From positions 29,489,493-29,553,492 of the forward strand of contig OX419759.1 in assembly GCA_948567375.1 (NCBI GenBank): a DNA stretch of 64,000 nucleotides, read 5' to 3'. Position 1 is the first letter of the stretch, and every line of letters begins with the position of its first letter. Positions 20,389 to 32,789 of this stretch are shown here, piece after piece. This DNA comes from Lunularia cruciata (Eukaryota > Streptophyta > Marchantiopsida > Lunulariales > Lunulariaceae). The notes under the pieces were generated by a model that was not told where the DNA came from, did no database searches, and saw nothing but the letters and a program-made list of their open reading frames with translations. The translations under genes were made by a program, and so were the position numbers.

Positions 20389-21809
20389 ATGGATTTCAGC
20401 TTCGTTTGTTGCTGTGGTAGCCGGAGGCGGGGAGTTGAAAATGTGAGTAAGGTGAAGGACAACAGTTCTACCGTGTCCGATTTCAGGTCTGAAAATGGTG
20501 ATGATACGGTCAGTGAGTGCGGGACCGAATCGAGGAAATCAGGAGTTAGAGGACCTAAGCCAGCTAAGGGTGGAAATCAGGGGTCAGTTTTGATTGAGTT
20601 GTTTACAGCACAGGGCTGCACTTCATGTCCGCCAGCAGATGCTCTGGTCTCGAGGTTGGGGAAGGTAATGGTTCCTTCCAGCTATTCATTTCGATGCAGC
20701 AAGAGGAAGTTGCGAATCTGTGCTAGAAACGCTCGCTGCATGTAGCTCCAATTGTCGATTAGCTAACACATCTCTATCTCCCAGGGTGAAGGAGAAGACG
20801 TGAAATTGGAGAATCCAATACCGCTGGTCATATTAGCCTACCACGTCGAATATTGGGACTATTTAGGATGGAAAGATCCTTTCGCGAACACCGCGTGGAC
20901 TTTAAAACAACGTGCGTATGGGCAAGCTTTGGAGCAAGATAGGATATACACACCTGAGGTAGTAATCCAGGGTCGCAGCCAATGCATGGCTTCCAATGCG
21001 AGTTCTATACTATCCTTGGTGCAAAGTGCCCCTCGTTTTCCTGCTCCACATATTCAGGTGAGTATCATTATTTGCAGGAGTTGTTCTCCTAACTTGCAAT
21101 CAGACCTTTGCTTCATTCTTGTCATAATTTGTCTCTATCTCAGACCTAGGGTATCTCTCTCTATTCTCTATGTCTCCATTGTGCGCCACGAGGGAATATT
21201 TAGGCATACTTAGGGTCCAGACATGAGAAAGATGTATGCGGGAAGCTTTTGGTTATAACTTACCGGGCAATCTGAATACTTCGTCCACGTTCTTCTGGAT
21301 GAGGATTGAAAAGAGGATTACCACGTACAGCTTCTCGATCACGTCAAACAGTCACAGACGATTCAACACTTGTGGTGAGGTTTAAGAAAGACGTATGGGA
21401 CGTATCAAGTGGTATTTCACTCTGATTGAAAATTGTTGGTTGGCAGGCAATATTTTCAAGACCTTCTCCCTTATTTTTACAACTATCTTTAAGTGTCAGC
21501 CTAAGATTCAAGGTGGAGGGTTACACTCTAGATGTGATGTTGGCGATCCATGAGAATGGACTCGTCACGGACTGCAACAAGGGAGAGAACAAAGGCAAAG
21601 TCTTGACCAACGATTATGTCGTGAAGGGCGTGCATAAGGCTTGTTCGCTTCAAGATTGGCCACCTAAGAAACAAGCGAGAGGAGAAATTACATTTCAACT
21701 GTGGGACGGATTTGTGTCATCAAGATGCGGCGTAGCAGTCTTCCTACAGAATCCTGAGACCATGGAAGTGTTTGGGGCACAGCAGCTTGAACTGCCGGAT
21801 GACACATAG
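20389..21809 (+). CDS. DUF1223 family protein with thioredoxin-like CxxC
   Basis: Three exons: 20389-20664, 20785-21057 and 21447-21809, all joined in phase 0 with GTAATG/CCAG and GTGAGT/GCAG sites. The product is 303 residues. Residues 1-62 are a plant-type N-terminal extension starting MDFSFVCCCG. The DUF1223 domain then begins VLIELFTAQGCTSCPPADAL, with CxxC at 77-80. It continues with AYHVEYWDYLGWKDPF, YTPEVVIQGR, GENKGKVL and finally CGVAVFLQNPETMEVFG. These are the family's signature blocks in the right order. The start is chosen at an ATG in AACCATGG context. The domain is assigned to the thioredoxin-like superfamily; its biochemical role is not known to me. No lesion is visible. Confidence 0.9.
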
Positions 21810-23619
21810 AGGTGATTTAGTCGTAGGTATCACGTATCTAGCGTAGATGAATCGCCGGTGTCGCAGTCTTTACGTCTTAAATCAATTGGTTTGGCATGTT
21901 CTCAGATACGGGGACGGGAGTCCGATTCCGACCCGCAAACGGGTAGTAAGAGAGTAACTAGTCGAGACTCATGAACAAAATTTCATCAGCGGAGCAGGGT
22001 CAGCGTTATTGTAGAATAGGTTTCGAAAAGGTGTTGCAACTGATCTAGTAGGCAAAACCGAGAAAATGCCCGGGGTGAGATAATAGTACATTACGTGTTC
22101 TTGTCGACCGGAGGTTATCGCTGATGTGGGACAGGTGACGTGCGTTATTATTATTTTTTCATTGTCACATCTCGTTACAACAGTTCGAAGGCGCACTGCT
22201 ATGAACTTTTCGTACCATTTGATCCCCTTAATAGCTTGATTTACTCAGACAATGCCTGTCGTAATGGTGTTTAGTAGAATGTCTGCCTTTCGGCATGTAG
22301 CTGGTGATTTCAAGCGTTCTTTCATGTGTTTCGGTGAGGATCAAGTCGCTTCGTTACTGGTGTCTTTGTATCCACCATCCAATCTTCAAAGTTCTTTCTA
22401 CCGATAGGGACAAACTCGACAAACAGTAGGCAAAGGTAGAAAGTTCATAATCATCCACATTCGACGCGGTTAGGATAAAATGGTGGCGAGTGAGACCCAG
22501 TGGCAAGCATTTAGGTCGGGAAAAACAAAGCGAGTATACAGGGAATGTATGCTCCATGTCTACTCACTCAACCAACAATTCTCTGCAAATTTACAAACAG
22601 CGAAAGGTATATAATATCACTGCCTCGGGTAACAGAATTTAAGAACTAAAGCAGAGATCTTGAAATTTGGACTACATGAAGGTGCGTTTAAATCATCAAC
22701 CGGGAAAGACACTGAAAAATGAAATGATACTGGGGTATGGAGTACATGCAGTGACGGATTAGTTCACGAGGACGATATTTATTGGGAGTGGGGGGTGTGG
22801 ATAACAAACAAGAGCTTGATATAAAATCCACCCTCACCGCTTTCTAAAGCGATTATCTAATCAGTGCTGTCTTCAATCATTTCCATACTCAGATACAGTA
22901 CTACGTGTCGAAAAGTATACGATTCACCTGTACTCTTACGTCCGTTTGCGACAAGGGATGTACATATCTTCAAAAGCTGTGTTTGATCCAAACAAGAATT
23001 CTGATCCCATATCTTCTGAAGGAACCTGTTAAGTTGCACACTCTAGGATGCTTACGACATAAGCACGCCAAGCAAATAGAGCCCAGAGATCCAATGGAAA
23101 GAACTCCAATTCCATGGGATGATACAAGCAACTACTGACCTGATTCCTCTCAATCACAGTAAAAACAAAATCCTCCACCAAACCCTAAACAGAGAGGGTG
23201 GACGAAGCTCGTAACTAATGTTGAGATTATCACCGGTATGTACAGAGGCCGCAAGGTGCTTTAACATAGGGTCCAAGTAATCAAGAAACATCTATGTTGT
23301 ATTAGATTAAGCAATACTCCATGACGGGAATCGGGGAAATCCCATGAGAGATGGGTGGAGTCCAAACTGCTTCAAAACTTCTAGTGAACTTGCCCCTCTT
23401 CATATCATTTCTCAAATACCTGTCTCTCCGTATCCATACCTTCAAAATTTGAAACGTCTTAAAGATTTGATGCTTGATGTTTATACAAGTGCATGCCCAA
23501 CAGCCCAGGCTGACTGCGGTGTCATTCACTCGCACACAGCACAGCACGTTCATCAATGTAACATGGGACTTTTACTCAAGTTACCTCAATCCTGAGAGAA
23601 AGAAAGGTTCCCTAATATA
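21810..23619. other. Gene-free stretch between DUF1223 and RPL31
   Basis: About 1.8 kb that holds the 3' UTRs of two converging genes. No coding frame is convincing. AAACCCTAA occurs at 23180-23188, a telo-box sequence, but it is on the 3' side of RPL31 and no gene start was found near it. Confidence 0.5.
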
Positions 23620-24105
23620 CTAATCCTCCTCCTCAATCACTTTAGTGCCGAGGTTGGAGAATCCCTCTGCGGGGACCTCGGCTGCGGTTACATACGAATA
23701 GAGTTCCTCCTTGGCATCCTCATCATCGTTCCTCTTCCTGGCGATGCGCAGGCGGATTCTGGTGGGAACATTCCTCACACCTCTGCTCCAGATGTGCTTG
23801 TTTAACTTGACGTCCAACCTCACGTCACTGGTTCCCATTGCCTTCTGGGCAAACTTGCGGATCTCCTTCACCGCCTTGGGTGCCATCTTCTTGAACGTGC
23901 TGAACACAAAAAGAACGACCTCCTCTTCAACATCGTCCACAGCTGACCTAAATCACACAATCTTCCGGCAATTCGACAGCATTTCAGGACGAAGAAAGGA
24001 AACATAGTCTTCAGACACTTACCAGCCATGTAGTCTCTTGTGGAGATTGATGGTGTACTCCCTGGTGACGACCTCATCTTTTCGGCTCTTGCCCTTTTCC
24101 ACCAT
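23620..24105 (-). CDS. RPL31: 60S ribosomal protein eL31
   Basis: Two coding exons on the minus strand: 24105-24023 and 23899-23620. They are separated by a 123-bp intron with GTAAGT donor and TTCAG acceptor, splitting a Cys codon (TG|C). The product is 120 residues, the usual plant length. It starts [20 protein letters not shown] and contains [39 protein letters not shown] and the C-terminus [10 protein letters not shown]. eL31 is a protein of the large cytosolic subunit near the peptide exit tunnel. A telo-box lies about 150 bp upstream, as in many plant ribosomal protein promoters. A longer frame that reads through the intron (starting MDDVEEEVV) is a shadow. No lesion is seen. Confidence 0.95.
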
Positions 24106-24851
24106 GGCTGAAACAGGCAATTGCAACGAGCAACACTACGGTTGTGTAGAAGGAGAGACACGCAAAAACTCGCTTCGTTACGAGAGGCGAAAGAGAAGGA
24201 ACCCATTGTGGAGCTCGAACTTGGCAAAAGCGTCGAACCCACACTCCTCGCCAAACCCTAATCCTCGGGTTCCGCGGATCGCCCTCGGTCGTCGGATCCT
24301 CCTTTCTCATCATCGGCGCAATCAGTATATTTGCCGACCGAGGGTAGCTCACCCGCTCATCCGGTCGCATGTAGTAGAGACGCAAACGGTTTTTCTCTTC
24401 CCGAATTTCCCTAAAAATAAAGTAGCAAGATAGAACCTGCTAGTATTCTCTGGTTGTTTTATATTTCCCGGGTTCAAGGTGAACGATGGCAAATTTAACA
24501 ATTGCTGATATTTTCTCGTTATTTTATGCTTCGCTTTGATATCTAGGGCTTATAGCATAAAAAGCACAAATTTGCTTTTTATTTCTATTTTTATGCCCCG
24601 ATTCTAGATTCGGGTGAATGATATGCGATTCAACTCTTTGCAGATCAAGGTCGTCCTCCACAAGTAGCCTTCTTTTCTCCTATTAAAGGAGGAGGTCTCC
24701 TCATCTTAAATCGTAAATTGAACATGACGTTGATGATGTTATTAAATATGCCATACTTACAAATCGGGAGATGTAAAATTGTCCTAATGTGTTTTGTGAA
24801 ATATGAATCAGTCAGATTGATTCAGATTTTTTCGTTTCAAAAGTATTTTTT
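24106..24851 (-). promoter_or_regulatory. RPL31 upstream region
   Basis: The first 320 bp or so upstream of RPL31 have a balanced to GC-rich composition and include the telo-box. Farther out (24430-24850) the sequence turns AT-rich. No other gene was recognised. Confidence 0.5.
24253..24261 (-). promoter_or_regulatory. Telo-box in RPL31 promoter
   Basis: AAACCCTAA on the plus strand, TTAGGGTTT when read toward RPL31, is about 150 bp upstream of the ATG. Telo-boxes are common near transcription starts of plant translation-machinery genes, which fits the neighbour. Confidence 0.6.
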
Positions 24852-25372
24852 TCTTGGTTCAAGATGATTAAGTGCTAGTGGCGGATGTTGTAGTTATAGA
24901 CCTTATGTGTGATGTAGTTTTGGAGAGAGTGATTATTCATCTTCCTGGAGGGGCAGTGAGCAGAGCAGCAGCATGCAAGGTCTCCAAGTACCGAGGTATG
25001 CAACGAGGTCACCTCTTTGTTCCTCTAGCCTTGGAGTATATATGGAGCGATGGACATGGCGCTTGATACATTTACTAGGGAGTGCGTGAGAGCTTATCAT
25101 ATTAGACGCAATAAAGTATCACTCTCACTCTCATACTTTGTAGCATACTTTAGATAGCGTGTGTACATTGCTTCTACAAAGAGCATAGGTTGGTGCAATC
25201 CATAAGAGAGCAATCATTCTAGGTGATGCTTCTTTGGATGTGCTAGTAGTTGTAGGCCTTATGACTTGCATAGCTTAGATATCTTAGGTGCAATAACACA
25301 AATTTTTCATATTGATACTATTGGCTTGATATGGATCTTCCCATCCTTCTTATGTTCTATGTGGTCACCTTT
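24852..25372 (+). mobile_element. 5'-truncated non-LTR copy: endonuclease end and 3' tail
   Basis: It starts at TTGGTTCAAGATGATTAAG, homologous to about 12166 in the long copy. It continues through VADVVVIDL, KVSKYRGMQRGHLFVPLALE (open at 24872-25066) and the tail TCTTCCCATCCTTC, GTGGTCACCTTT. It is the same RT/endonuclease family as 9661-12720, with stops in every frame after 25066. Confidence 0.7.
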
Positions 25373-25577
25373 GTGTGCCTTTTCAAATATTCAAAAGAAA
25401 AAATTGATGTACATATGATAAATAAGATAGGTATTGTAAATTTTTTGAACCTTGTGCTTTCATGTTCTCTTTATCCCATATGTTTTTGACTATTTGTAGC
25501 TACTAATTTGATTCCACAATTCTTGGCCAAAAGTGATATCTTTCACTTCAACAATAAAATCAAAAACTCAATATAGT

Positions 25578-28500
25578 TGTGGTGCACACATTTTTTGTTT
25601 TTTTCTGTTCATTAGTATTTGGGAGAAGAAGTAAACAAAGAAAGTTGAATTGCAAAAGAAAGAATGGACGGAAGTGACTTCAGAGGAAATCCAAAGAAGT
25701 CAAGATTGGATCCGATGATGGAGGTACTCAGAAGAAGGGTACAAAGAAAGAAGTCCGAAGAGCATGATCTTTGGATCGGGAAGCAAAGGTCGATACAAAG
25801 ACCATCTAACAACCTTGGTACGTGGCAAGAAAGTACACTTCAAGAAATGGCAGATATAGAAGAAGCATATCTTGATAGTGATAGGACAACAACACGCAAA
25901 AGAAGGGGAAGTCAATTTTGAAATTGACTGAAGAATGACTGCAATTTGGGGTAATATAAAAGTGCGATTGCATAGGGACAAGTTGAATATGTCAAGTAGA
26001 TTTCCAATCCTTCTAAGTAGTTGTCCTGCAGTAATGCGTGTTAGGAAGCCAATTGAGAGTAAAATTTTCCAAAATCCAAAAAGAGTTAGAGTGTCTCGTC
26101 TAGGAGAAGGAATAGTTTCCCAGTGCCAAAGAATGAGAGAGCAGATCATGGCAAAGAAGGTCACAAATGCTCTAACAGTGCAAAGTTTGCAATTCGTAGG
26201 TTAGACATCGTAGCAAGGATCAAAGTCTTGAATAGACTTCATATTACCTTTTTAGCATGGAATTGGAATTTCAGTTTCCCAAGAATCATGGTAGAGATAG
26301 CTGCCAATAATTGTGAGGATGGCCCCAAAGTTGAAGGGAAGAGAGGAAATCCGGCTTGATGGACTGAGTCAGATTGGAGGTTAGTGTTGGGGAAGGAAGC
26401 AAGAGAACCGATAGGGATCACTTTCTATTGGAAGTGTGATGCTACAGAGGAGACGGCGGAGATCCAAAATTCAATCTTTGCTCCGCGTACAACAAATGGT
26501 TACAAGGTGGAGTCCTATCGGGACCCAATTCAACAAAGTATCATGGGGACGATAATGGCCATGTTCAAACCAGAACAAATGACTTACGTGAACATGAAGC
26601 AAGTGGTCTTTTTCCACCAGATGTTTGCAGGAGTGAAGGTGAACTGGGCAAAGTGTTTTCACCAACAAACGAGGCAGATGGTGGTCAATTGGAGGATAGG
26701 TTTGCCTCCACATTATTTTGCACTATTTGCAGCACACTTCTACTTTGGGTTGAACTTGCTGACAGGAGAGGAGAGGCACCGCATGGTGTCACATTTCCAT
26801 CCTGATTTGAGACGGGAGGCGGATGAAGAAGAGCAAAAATATATGACACACCTGCAAGCCAGTGATAATCACTTCTTGAGGATGGGACAATGGAAGATAA
26901 AAGAAGTCACAAGTCAAATGAAGAAGAAGCGTAGTAAACCCGAAGATGCAAAGTCACCTCCAGCACAACAAAAGACCCAAAGACTAGTTCTATAGAGTAA
27001 GAAGAGTGTGAGAGAAGCACCGTTGGAAACCAAGTCTAAAGGGGAGACAGAGTCTCGAGGAGAGGACTCAAGAGAAGACAAACTCACTTTACAAAGTGAG
27101 GAATCTTGAAGTGAGAGTGAGGAGGAACACGAGGTTTAGCAATCGGTTGGAGTGGGTGAAGCTTGTCATGCGATGACTGATAGTGTATCAAGAAAGAGAG
27201 TCATTGCGTAGCCCTGGTTGTGGAAGAGAAGGGAAGAGGGCTGAAAGACGGAAGGAGTATCCTACGGGGCTGAGGTCAGTAGGTAAGGAAGAAGGAAGCT
27301 TGGAAGTAGTGTCTCTATAGATATGAAGATCGCGACTTTGGTAGAAGGAGCCGATGGAAGAAGTAAAGTACAAAGACGGGGCCAAAGACAAAGAGAAATT
27401 TGGCAAAATATAGTATCTATCAAAGGTTGTCACTCCATTGTTGGACTTGTTGAAGGAGCACCAGAAGGTAATTCCCCAAGATTGTATGAAGGTGACAAAT
27501 GAGTTGCAGGTGGTGAAGTATCTGCTAGTTGAAGTGAAGGGTTTGCAAGAGCGTGTAGTCCAAAGAGATGAGGAAGTTGAAGAACTTCAAGTGGATGCAG
27601 TCTTGAAGAAGAAGACTTTTAGGAAGTTGCAAGAGAGTGTTGAGTCAAGAGGTAAGGAACTGCAAAAGCAAGCCAAAGAATTGAAAGAGCAGGCAATGTT
27701 GCTGACCAAGATGAAAGAAGAGGTCAATGATGTGCGCATTGAGAGTATTCATGTGAAGGCGATGGCCGCAATAATGGAGCACGAGTTGGAAAGCTTGAGG
27801 AAGAGCGCAGCCAGGAAGGATCAAGCATGGGAGAGAGTTGGCATTCAAGCATAAAGAAGAAGAAAGATTACACAAGCTAGTATGAAGTGCCGAGTTACAG
27901 AGTTCACAATATGCGGAGGAGAAGAAGAAGCTTGCTGCTGAGTATGAAGATGAGTTGAAAATGTACCGTGAAGAGGTGAAGGCAGAGTGATCTTGAGGTT
28001 ATGAGTCAGAATCAGTAGGAGAAGTTGCAAGAAAGTTGCGGGCAATCTTGAGCATAGAGGCTGAAGGGAGATTGGAAGAAGCACGTCTACATGAGTTAAA
28101 GTTGCGTGTGCAAGAAACTTGAAAGAGAAAAGCCAAAGATGTGGATATGAACATTTTGTTGATCCAATTAAGAGAGCAAGTAGATCGGAAGATGTTAGAA
28201 GTAGGAGACAATGTCAGTCTTAGATTAGATTTAGTCAAGTTAGAGTTAGAGCAAATCAAGAGTAGTGTGACAAAGGAGAGGAAGTCCGATGTTGCAGAAG
28301 TAGGAATTCAGGTGTTATCGGACTTGTTATTTGACACATTAGAGAAGAGTGGGTCAAAAGATAAGGAAGTAGATAGATTACCCATGACCTCAATAGTAGA
28401 TTGTAGAAAAGAGATAATAGAAATAGTACAGGATTTGGTAGAATCAAATATACCCGAAGAAGGAGAAGTAATAGGAAGATCATCGAGTTTGAAAGCCAAT

Positions 28501-29322
28501 GAAGAAGTAGACATCAGATCGGGGTAGAAATAGATTTGAGATTTGAAGAGGCAGATATGAAGGGGTGCATTGTCAGTTTGGATCTGCAGGTTAGAAGAGT
28601 TGTTGTAGAATGGTATTTTTGTTAGAATTGTCGTTTGCTTCACTATTTAAGAGTGGCATTCGTAGTGAATTGTTGTTCAATATTCATATTTCTGAAGATA
28701 GATAAAGTGAAGTGTTGTTTTTAGTACTCATAGCTTGAGCTTGATTCGGAGTATCAATTTTGTGTCTGTGTTTGTGAGTGTTGGGAGAATTTCAAAGTGC
28801 AAGTCAGTGTGTTTGTGGATGTTGGATTCTGCAGCCTTGATCTTCATTTTGTGTGTGTGATCCTGAGTGAAGTGCAATCTGAGCAATGCCTTGACAGACC
28901 TGGGAGGAATTGTAGTGTTGGTAGTATTTTGCATTTGTGAATGCAGCGCAAAGTTGATGTGAAGCAATTTTGATCAAGGAAGTTGTGCCTTCAATGGAAG
29001 AGTAGAACACAATTCTGAGGCAAAGTTGTTTTCATAGTGAAGTGTCGTCTTTGGGAGAACCTAAATCATCACAGTCAAGATTTGTTTGGACAGAATTTGC
29101 TATGTTGTGACTATATGTGTGTGTATTTGTGACAAGTTGTCAAGATCGTGAGCTTGTTACTCTCTTCTGAGTGTGGTTTCTACCTAAGAGATTAAAGACG
29201 CAACCAAGAAGAACTGAAATTGTTACTTTGCTTTGTATTTGACCAATTCTAAATCATATCTATGCGGGAACAAACTTTACTTACCCAATTACCGCAAAAG
29301 TGATATTTACCGGGTTGTCACA
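25578..29322 (+). mobile_element. CC unit 1, full length, target duplication ATAGT
   Basis: The 3745-bp unit starts TGTGGTGCACACATTTTTTG and ends ACCGGGTTGTCACA. ATAGT is duplicated at 25573-25577 and 29323-29327. It contains an upstream region, a TATAAAAG box (25955-25962), a long decayed coiled-coil ORF (25989-28527), a second TATA-like CTATTTAAG (28643-28651) and a roughly 650-bp 3' region. No direct terminal repeats are visible within the unit, so the whole unit, not a gag-pol body, is what lies between the duplicated bases. It is the only long unit on the plus strand. Confidence 0.85.
25989..28527 (+). pseudogene. Coiled-coil protein ORF of CC unit 1
   Basis: ATG at 25989 (MSSRFPIL) lies 27 bp after a TATA box. 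Conserved blocks in order: FAIRRLDIVARIKVL and ITFLAWNWNFSF (about 26195-26280), WRLVLGKE, YKVESYRDPIQQ, VVFFHQMFAGVKVNWAKCF, LPPHYFALFAAHFYFGLNLL, VSHFHPDLRRE. A Lys/Arg/Glu-rich acidic region follows. Then a long coiled coil (27438-27854, VKGLQERVVQRDEEVEELQ) leads to NVSLRLDLVKLELEQI and EKSGSKDKEVDRL. It ends EEVDIRSG. Frameshifts and stops (about 26160, 26357, 26993, 27855, 27990) kill it. I do not recognise the family; the same protein recurs in CC units 2, 3, 5, 6, 7, 8 and 11. Confidence 0.7.
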
Positions 29323-29327
29323 ATAGT

Positions 29328-30098
29328 TATACTCATTGATTAGTTGATATATATGTCACAAAGAATAAGGTAAATTCAAGTTGTGATATTAATATAATTT
29401 TCCTTAGAGAGTGTTGTTGATGGTCAAAAAGGAGCCATGTTTCAAGGGAAGAAATGTCATCTATGAGATTGTACTAAAGGCAAGGGATGAAGAGTTGCTA
29501 CAAGAATAACAAATAGCAAGAGATGCAAAAGAAGAATCTATGTGGGATCCAATGTGCAAAGTAACTTTGTGGGCTTACTAAGTGGAAGTATGGGATAAGA
29601 CCCTCTACAAGATGTATATAGTGTGAGGCAAATCTAGTATGTTGTGAATCCTATGTGGGATCATTATGGGATCTTTTGCCATTAGATTGCTCCAAGGAAC
29701 TTCTACTTATAGTGAATGATAGGATTGTCACATCCTATATTCTTAACTATGGGATCGGACTAACCTGCCAACATTTGTGGCACCATTATTAGCTAACACA
29801 TATGTCCGCTCCACTCCCTTCTACAACTTATTTTGGAAGTGCTTATTTGAGCCCAAACCACATAGATATGGTTGCTTTTAGTTTGGAGGAAGCATTACCT
29901 CCCATGTCTTCAAGCACCCTTTTTCCAATTTGGGAGAAGGAATACCTCCCATGTTCTCAAACAAAACTCTTAGTTTGGAAGAAGCACTACCTCCCATTTC
30001 CAAAGACCCTACTAATCTCATTTTGGGGAAGCATTACCTCCCACATTTACAAGCACTATTTCAAATCTTTAGAGTTAGAAGCTACTTCTAGTCATGGC
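29328..30098 (+). other. Non-coding gypsy-like leader or repeat sequence
   Basis: Sequence between CC units 1 and 2. With CC unit 2 removed, it runs directly into the gag remnant at 37391, so it may be the leader or LTR of that gypsy element. No open frame is convincing; the right part contains a short tandem repeat (29881-30050). Confidence 0.4.
29881..30050 (+). repeat. Tandem repeat, about 50 bp, four copies
   Basis: Four imperfect copies start near 29881, 29930, 29975 and 30022, each with TTTGGRRGAAGCAYTACCTCC or a close variant. Confidence 0.7.
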
Positions 30099-30939
30099 AA
30101 CCATGTGACAATCCAACAAGTATCACTTTTGCAATAATAGGCAAGTAATCATTTGTTACAGATAAAAAATTGGTCAAATACAAAGTGAAAGGTAACAATG
30201 TAGCTCTCTTGATTACATCTTTAATCTCTTGGGTAGAAACCACACCTAGAAGAGAGTAGCAAATGCTCAATAATAGTCTTGCCACAGTTAATTGTCACCA
30301 AAAACCATAATTCTTCAACTACATTCCAAATTGGTCTTGATTGTGATGATTCAATTGATATGAAGAAGGCAACTTCACCATGAAGTGACTTCACCTTGGA
30401 ATTGCATTCAACTCCTCTGTTAAAGGTGCCACTTCACAATCCAAAATGACTTTGCATCAATTGCTTGCTTGCAAACACAAATGACAAATAGTACCAACAA
30501 TAGTTCTTATAGATCAGTCAAGGCATTGCTTCAAACTCACTCTATTCAAGATCAAACACATAGAATGAAATGTAGAGTTGTGGATTCCAACAACTAAACA
30601 ATCTCTCAATTGCAATCCAAACTTCTCCATATACTCACAGATGAAAACAATAGACTGATACTTAGAATTAACCAAAATGATGAGTGCTACTCTAGCACTT
30701 TGCTTTACTCATTCTTCTACTCAATTACAAAATACATAGTGCTAAAAATGGTTGCTTTAAACAAGCAGACCACTTGGCAATTACAAAAAATATCTAAACT
30801 ACTTGACTACTTCATGTAAATCTCCGGATATAAAGTGTCATTCTAACACTTTGGATCTATAACTACTATTATCTTGATCCAATCCAAGTACTACCTTGAC
30901 TTTGGCTTCTTCACCCGAGTCCACTAATATCTCTTGCAC

Positions 30940-32740
30940 TTTGGGCTCATCCACTACTTCTATTATTGTTTCTTCTTCATCAATTTGTATTGAGACTTAA
31001 GTCATAAGTGTCATATTTATCTTCTCCTTCTCTATTCTAACTAGTTCAAACAACTTTGGTAACTCCTCCAAAATCACATTTCTCAGCTACTTTGGGTTAG
31101 ATTACTCTACTTTCACTTTGAGTACAAGTAAGATTGTCTATATCAATCTTAACTAAATCTAATCTAAGGCATATATTATCTCCTACATCAATCATCTTCC
31201 TATCTACTCTATCTCTAAGGCAAATCAATAAAATATTCAGATCTACATCCTTCACCTTTCTCCTTTGGGTTTCTTGCACTAGCAACTTGAACTCATATAG
31301 GTTAGGCTTTTTCTATCCTCACCTTGGTTACAGTCCTAGGCATTGCCTTCAATTGAGTAGCAACCTCACTAATTGCACCCAAACCATCCTTTGTTGAGAA
31401 TGACTCGCCTTGGGTTACCTCTTCCTCCAACTTCATATGAAGTAGTTGCAACTCCTCAACATGCTTCAACTTCACCTTCTTTCCCTCCACTTTGTCATGA
31501 GCAACTTGGGCTTTGGTCCACTTAACCAAATTATACAAGCATTGCTCTTCTCTTGTTTTGATGGCAAGCTCCCTCTACCAAGCTCAATCTTTCTCTACCG
31601 TGACTTGCCTTAGCTCCTACATTGCTTGTTCTTGCATTTAGATCTACATTCATTGATGGCCTAAGTCAGTTTGAGTGTCTTCTAACTCCTCCTTTAGTTT
31701 CTCAAGTGCTTCCTTCTACTCTTCTTTTTGGCACTCTAAATAATTGTCACTTTGCTCAAAACTCCCTTACAAGTCATTGAGGCTTTTTTTTTGGATTGCA
31801 ACATCAACTCAAAAAACCTAAGCTTCATCCTTACTTTGGGCTAATAGCACCTTCAATTACATGATCTCTCCATTGAATGCCTTCACCATCTGAAGCTCAT
31901 TCTTTACCTCTAGATGCTCCTTCTTTGACTCTTGCATCCTCTCTTGTACATGCACCAACAAAGGATATAACATACTCAACAAGTAGTTTATGCCTTGAAA
32001 TATGTCTTTGTCTAGTCCTCCTTTGTCTTCACAAACCATTGCTTGTGCTACCACCCCAAGTCAAAATCATCTCACCTTTAGACTTAATTCTTCCAAACTT
32101 TCTTCTTCTTTAGTAGGCTCACTTGGTTTGACATGCATAGTCTTGACAAGATGTTGAGATCATACTCCTCCCTAGAACACCATCTTGAACTTGTCCTTAT
32201 TCTCCTTTAGAAGATTGTCTTTGGCAAGTCCATACAAGTAGCATCTACTCCCTCCATTTCCTCAATCTCATCATGAAGTCCCAATCCATCCTTCCTCAAC
32301 CACTTCCTCCGTTGGCTATTGGACCTCAAGCCTTCCTTTGCTCCCACTGCTTGAATCCTTACTCTTCATAGTTAGCTTTTCCTCAAAGTCCTCATCATTG
32401 GACTCTACTTCTTCTTCTTCCTTTGTCCTTGATGATATGTTGACTACTATTACCATCCAACTTAGGTTCAATCATTGAGTTGTTTGCCTTTGTTGGAGAA
32501 ACCGTGTCTTTGGGTTGTCTCCTCTTTTTTAGCAAGTACTAGAATTGACAAAATCTGCTCTTGTCTAGTTCTTGCATAGAGTTGGTTACTCTTCCTAACC
32601 TCTGCCATGTATCACTTCTCCTCCTCATACACATCTTCATCATCTCCATCACTACCTCAATGATACTTTACCTCATCAGATCTACATAGGTGTCTACCTT
32701 GTATCCATTTTTTTGAGAGGTTCAATGAAGGACTCTTCCA
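30940..32740 (-). pseudogene. Coiled-coil ORF remnant, C-terminal part, CC unit 2
   Basis: Minus-strand pieces give NELQMVKAFNGEIM (31857-32054), VEELQLLHMKLEEEV (31302-31538) and RDRVDRKMIDVGDNICLRLD (31097-31285). These align in order with the coiled coil and the DNISIRLDLVK block of the other units. It is heavily broken by stops. The N-terminal part of the same ORF lies on the other side of CC unit 3 (about 36583-36850). Confidence 0.65.
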
Positions 32741-32789
32741 ATCCTTGGTTTCTTCTATAAGATCACACTTCTGACTGAAAGTGATCCTT

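Noticed and set aside
23620-23940. RPL31 frame starting at [10 protein letters not shown]
   Set aside because: The first residues lie in the intron. The spliced start in 24023-24105 gives [20 protein letters not shown], the expected eL31 N-terminus, with good GT/AG sites.
23868-24254. Minus-strand frame of 128 codons overlapping RPL31
   Set aside because: Out-of-frame shadow of RPL31 exons and promoter; no family resemblance.
25578-29322. CC unit as a Helitron or a cut-and-paste DNA transposon
   Set aside because: Helitrons leave no target duplication and start with TC. Only TGTG/CACA matches between the ends, too short for a standard inverted repeat, and no transposase was seen. The 5-bp duplications fit integrase insertion better, though a new class is not excluded.
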